64,000 nt of DNA from Trichoplusia ni (Eukaryota; Arthropoda; Insecta; Lepidoptera; Noctuidae): NCBI RefSeq assembly GCF_003590095.1, contig NC_039499.1, positions 930,001 to 994,000 of the forward strand, given 5' to 3'. Below the pieces are notes generated by a model. It was not told the DNA's origin. It made no database searches and saw nothing but the letters and a program-made list of their open reading frames with translations. The position numbers and the translations under genes are program-made. Shown here piece by piece: positions 59,063 through 64,000 of this stretch (position 1 is its first letter; every line of letters starts with the position of its first letter).

Positions 59063-62000
59063 GTAAGAATGCATGCTTCATTATTTACCATTTTATGTTT
59101 TGATCGCTTATTCTCATTTAAAATTCCATCAAATCAGTGTTAAATATTGATTTTATTACGTATTTTCTTCACTTATTTTGGTATTTTGGTTGCAGTATTT
59201 AAGTTGTTAGACAACAAACTGTTTATAGTTTAATATTCTCAATAGTTTCCTGTTAGCATTTACTTATTTCGTTCCATGTTTTATTCTATCACTTCATCAA
59301 TTATTTTTTCTTCTGTTTAAAATATGTGATAAACAGTACCTACTTAGGTACCGTCTTACTATTTTCTGTTTAAAACAAATTGTTTATCGTTTGTAATATA
59401 GCCATAAAGAATGATAACTGACGTCATATAGTATGAAAAATAAGTTGTAATTCTGCTAGGGGACCCTCATCCCGGGCAATTCATGGAACAAATGGGACCG
59501 TTTGAGAAAGAGCGCTTTTTGCGTGCGCCAATCTCTTTTCTAAGAACAATTTATGGTTGTTTTTATATGAACGCTTTTTGCTCGGTAATCATTGAATACC
59601 TACTTCTTAATTTATTTATTAACAGTTAATCGTAACCTTTGACTTCATGATTGTAAGTTTTCGTGTATAGAAATCTATACATTATCTCTTTTCTATTTAA
59701 TAAAAGAATACCTCTAGATCACGACGGAGATCGTTGTATTATTATTGAAAACGCACCTATTGTTGAATGGACATCTGCCGGCATTATCAATGAGAATTGC
59801 CTTTTTAAATGCGTTACATTAATCGTGATGCAGCATTCTACGTACTTTTTAGTTTCGAATACCATTGCCATTTTCAAATGTTAGTACGTGATTGAATAAC
59901 GATTGCACGATTATGCGTAATTCGTTCTTGAGAAAAAGTAATGCGCTTTAGAACTAGTACATTGACAGCAAAAAGTTTTAATATATCTTGTATTTAATAA
60001 ATATAAATAAGTATGTATGTATATTCAAGACATTCGTAATATACATCACTACAGCTCGGATTTATGTTCTTTATTTATATCAGCCTGCGACAGGTGTTCA
60101 ATGCAGGTAGACGTGCCTCGGCCGCCCGACGGGTTTGCTTTTGTTAAAATAAAATCGCTCAATCACTGAACTAAAAATATCTGCAAGAATTTTATAATAT
60201 GAGAATAGGATAGAAATACATTCTATAGTATACCTAGTTATTTGGCAACTCCGCTGTGGAATGTAGAGTCTGGTTTAATTTCTAGTTTGGATTAGCTGCC
60301 GTCATAATTCACCTATTAATATCTTTACTAATAAACTATTCTTTAGAATATCTTTAGAATAGACAAAAGATATTACAAAAACAAATGAGGGTGATGTCTT
60401 TGATATTCTGATACAGTTGGTAATACGGCAAACAAGTATGCGAAATACAATTTAGTTGCAGTATTATAGTTAAGCCAGTCTTCTTATTTTAGCGTCCTCG
60501 CCAAATGCCATAGCTAAAGATGTAGCTTTGGCAATCACTGGGGCATTATAGACGTTCCAGCAAAAGTTGCATCGCCTCGGCAGGTGCTCTACATTTGCAA
60601 CTCGTCTAGACTTAATTTATAATGTCCCAATATAGTTCACGCTGGTTTTATGGGATCACATAAGACCGGCCGATCTTCAAACGCCGCCGATTAGTTTCAA
60701 GTCGTGTGCTGTCTCACTTTCCCTAAGGCGTAAAGTAGAGATGGACTATATTCATTAATACGGTTTAAGACCGTGAGAAGAGAATTGATAAAAAGACTCG
60801 CTCTACTAAAAGAGGTAGGTTTTGAGAAGAAAAGGTTACTATCACCAGAAGAAAAATAAATTCAGGAGCACCTCTCTTTTTGAATCATGTCTTAAAAGTA
60901 TTAAAGAAAATTACGTCAACTCTATTCGTTCATTACTCTGTTATCGCTAAGGTCTTGGATTGCGTTACTCCAGGGGTCATCAATATATTCCGTTTGAAAC
61001 AATATAAAACTGTAGATATTTCATTGAGCATTACTTTGAATAGCTCTACATTTTGTACCACTTTTTCATGGCATTAGGTACTTGTTTTTCCGTTATAGAT
61101 CGATACACTAAACACGCGAATTCATGTCGAGTGGTTTATCAGACTAATAAAGGCAGAAATAATATTTATTTATTAGGAAGTAAGTGCTGGGTCGATAAAT
61201 GCAGATAGGAATAGAGCATTGTTTTCGGGATAATCTCTCCCTCTTTAATTATAGAAGAATTAGCAGAACTAGTTCTAATACTGGATGACATTTACACTAA
61301 TTGGCGTAACGAACTTTGGGGAACAATTCTGTAAGAGGTTTATGCCGAACCAGTACTTTAAGTAGGTACTTAATAATTTCTTTGAACTTCAAAAACCAGT
61401 ACAAAAATATAGATTGATGTTTAGTTTGATATCTCTATAGAATCTTAAAATGGAAAATGCAGAAAAAAGTTATCATTTACGGAAGTCGAGCCTCAATGCA
61501 TAATTGAAAATAGTTGCGGATTTCTCAAAGAAAGGTATCATTGAAAATTCTTGCTCTCCTAGAATCATTCCCCTAGTTTTATTAGAAATAGAATATGATA
61601 AATCGAAAACTTGATGGCGGGGAAGAATAGGAAAAGTTGGAAAAACTCGGGTCCTTTCCTCATCAATCTACTGTTAGGTGTATTGAATCCTCGGCTCAAC
61701 TGCGTCACAATGCCACAGACAACTTCAAAGTAACGCCTCCAAACTTTTTATCAAACCTTTGCTTTTTATTGTGAACACATTAATCGTGATTACTTAGGCG
61801 GAAGTTAACACAATAGCGCCATATATCTTGGGATATCTTTTCTAAGAAATTTTGGTACCTCTATGTGCCCAATGACACGTAAACATTTTACATAGGGAAG
61901 TCGCATTTGCCTGATGTTGCTCATTCGTGTCGAATAAATAATACCTTGTACAATGAATACCTTAGAATGTTGCATACATTTGGTACGAAACGTTTTGGTC

Positions 62001-62519
62001 AGCGTTGTATGCATAAGTCAATCCCATATCGCGTGTGTCACTTTCCCAAGCAATAAACCTTAAAAGCACATTCAACACGAATGAACCGGTTCCCGCATTA
62101 GTCTTAGGATGCAGTTAATAACCAATTTCAATAAAAATCATACTTGATGTCGCTTCAAAGTTCGAACAAGCTATCATTTATCATGTAAATGAGTTGAACC
62201 TAGCCGTATTGTGCTTCTTTTTCAGCCATTCATTTTTCTAAGTACATTCGTTCTATCTTGTACCTATTGTTAAGAACGGCAATTTATCTGCCGATTTCAG
62301 AAATACACGACTTCTCTTTAGTTCTGAGACTTTCTCTTGTATCGAGACGATTTATTTTCTAGTTAGCAATAATAGCCAAGACGGGGTTTCGAGTAAATAA
62401 GCTGTCGGTCAACATGACACTAAGCAAGTCTTATTAATCCAGTCGGTGTCTTGTGTTGAAATCAGAATTTGCGCTACAAGATTTGATGAATAGAGTTTTG
62501 GAATTGTTTTTATAATAAT
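59063..62519 (+). other. Probable first intron of the signal-peptide gene; otherwise non-coding
   Basis: Follows the GTAAGAAT donor at 59063. Contains a CRE at 59419 and, near 59508-59576, two GCTTTTTGC-containing stretches (AGCGCTTTTTGCGTGCGC and AACGCTTTTTGCTCGG). No acceptor with an in-frame coding exon was found. Confidence 0.4.
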
Positions 62520-62690
62520 TCGAGCTTATCCAGCAAACGATGTTATGGCACATAAATCGTTCCTGGCGAAGAAAAAACATTGCATACACATAAAAAAAAT
62601 CTCAGATTTTCATGAGAATCGGTCGAGCCGTTTCGGGGGACTTTAAATACAAACACTGCGACACGAGAGTTTTAAATATAAGATTAAAAT
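62520..62690 (-). mobile_element. Decayed Helitron-like fragment, minus orientation
   Basis: GAGCTTATCCAGCAAACGAT is a decayed CTAGCTGACCCGGCAAACG terminus, and the right part (ATGAGAATCGGTCGAGCCGT, then GACACGAGAGTTTTAAATAT) matches the same family as 46062-46347. Confidence 0.55.
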
Positions 62691-64000
62691 TTAAACGTAC
62701 ATATGGTAGAAAAGCCACTACCATAAATAAAGCTGGCCAAAGTGATGAACCCCTTATATTGAACATAAAAACAGATTCTGATGGCTAGTACTCCATTTCT
62801 TTAAGAGCACCCGTTTTTTTTTCTTCCCATCGGAGCGGATATGGATTGCACCTGGCCTCCGCTCATTTTTTATCAGAGTTTGAGACTGGGAATTATTTTG
62901 TATGGAAGTTTAAAATTAAATAACTTGGAGAAACTTTTAAGTAGGTACCTACATAAAAATAAAGATATAGAAAACAGTATTTGGTTTGATATACCTATCT
63001 AATTGATGACTATGATTGAATAATATCTAAAGAAATTAAATAGTGAAATTTTGCCTTGGTAGAACAGACTTCATCGACATTATTTTTTCTTCCAAACCAT
63101 AAATCACAAATGCAGTACTAAAACTCTACTGCAAATGCGTGTTAGTTGTTACTAGCAAACATCATACTATGATTTTTTACAAAGTTATTAACTTATGTTT
63201 TCGGGTTTACGCGATACGAAAAGTCAACTTTTACCCAAATACGAGTCTGGTTTATTTCTGTATTAGGGTGTCGACAGAGCAGGCATAATCAAAACGGGTG
63301 CAGGAGTCGATAAGTGGCTAACGGCGGCTCCCATCGTTTCATCTTGGTGGTGTGTGTGTTTACACTCGGCCCACTGCGCCCGCGCGGTGCGGTGCGGCGT
63401 CTGTGGCCGGCGCCCGCGCACTTCGTTAACCCAAGAGGCATAGACTCGTGTGAATTATGTTTACGATCCCATTAACTTTTTCGCTAGTACTTTATTGTAT
63501 TGGGTTTAAAGGGAATTTAGGTCCGCGGCTATTAGTAGTATATGTATATTTATACATTACAGTGCAGAAATATTCTGTAAATTATATTCTGCCGCGTCCT
63601 CTGTAATTTACCTTCTCTTATTCAGCTTCGAAGGTTAGAAATATTTCTGTTGTTTTTTTTTCGCACTTATGTACGAATATTGAATTTCTACAAAATAGGA
63701 AGATTCTATACCATAATCAGTATTACAGGTACACAGCTACAGATCTCTTTTTTGTAAAAAAAATGCACTCTCAAAACAGAAACTACATCTATGTCCTCAA
63801 AGAATCTCAAATCGCCAATAAGACCAATTTGAACGTTACAAGTGCACCGCAGTAAGAATTTCGTAGTACCATCGTTTGTTATTCCTTTAGAACCATCCTC
63901 GTAAGAATTTGATTTCCCAGGTGCAATTTAGGCAGCTTTAAATTTCCCCGAAGAGTCCGAGGCGACCCGCAATGCTTAATCCCTAGTATAAATAAACTTA
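62691..64000. other. Non-coding to window end, apart from the GC-rich patch
   Basis: AT-rich; no ORF or RNA recognised beyond the island at 63300-63430. Confidence 0.4.
63300..63430. promoter_or_regulatory. GC-rich patch near the window end
   Basis: GC- and CpG-rich sequence (CTGCGCCCGCGCGGTGCGGT, GGCCGGCGCCCGCGC) preceded by a short GT run near 63348-63360. It sits in what would be intron 1 of the putative signal-peptide gene. No ORF or splice site could be tied to it; it may be a promoter or enhancer. Confidence 0.3.

Noticed and set aside
58408..59081. Several overlapping ORFs of 60-90 codons on both strands in the 58.5-59.0 kb island
   Set aside because: High GC lowers stop frequency; the frames overlap each other and show only Arg/Ala/Pro-rich composition.
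1..64000. CRISPR arrays, operons, functional tRNA or rRNA genes
   Set aside because: No spaced direct repeats of CRISPR type; all tRNA-like boxes belong to SINEs lacking acceptor stems; the introns and repeats are eukaryotic.

Overview
The window is nuclear DNA from an insect, almost certainly a moth or butterfly (Lepidoptera). It is strongly AT-rich and gene-poor, with GT-AG introns. It is littered with short interspersed elements of types common in Lepidoptera: small Helitron-like elements ending in CTAGT/CTAAT, tRNA-derived SINEs, MITEs and non-LTR 3' ends. No bacterial, CRISPR or operon-like structure was seen.

Only two complete protein-coding genes can be read with confidence. They are divergently transcribed from a shared intergenic region of about 0.66 kb. 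On the minus strand (48744-52532) is kintoun/DNAAF2, a PIH1-domain cytoplasmic assembly factor for axonemal dynein, in three coding exons (predicted 843 aa). On the plus strand (53190-55247) is MRM3/RNMTL1, a mitochondrial SpoU-family rRNA 2'-O-ribose methyltransferase, in five coding exons (predicted 424 aa). All splice phases close, and both proteins are of normal family length. They have no obvious functional link; they share a promoter region.

Layout. 0-5.5 kb: non-coding, with two Helitron-like elements of opposite strand and one Lepidoptera-type interspersed repeat. 5.5-8.2 kb: a very young, non-autonomous LTR retrotransposon with two identical LTRs of about 349 bp, a 4-5 bp target duplication and no gag or pol. 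It carries a 31/32-bp minisatellite organised as a 63-bp higher-order repeat. 8.2-48 kb: a long stretch without a recognisable protein gene. It contains SINEs, MITEs, a diverged tandem duplication, near-perfect hairpins, a CTCF-like motif, and two GC-rich islands at about 32.55 and 34.75 kb; the first ends in a good splice donor and looks like a non-coding first exon. 48.7-55.3 kb: the kintoun/MRM3 pair. 58.5-59.1 kb: a GC-rich island followed by a short coding exon that starts a signal peptide and ends in a donor, so a plus-strand secreted or membrane protein gene probably begins here and continues beyond the window. A further GC-rich patch lies at 63.3-63.43 kb.

The most unusual structures are the young LTR element with its internal minisatellite and a stem spanning its U5/leader junction, a MITE nested inside the first bases of a Helitron-like element, and the set of GC-rich islands that may be alternative promoters of one large plus-strand gene enclosing kintoun and MRM3 (inference only). 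Most other open reading frames are chance or transposon-derived.
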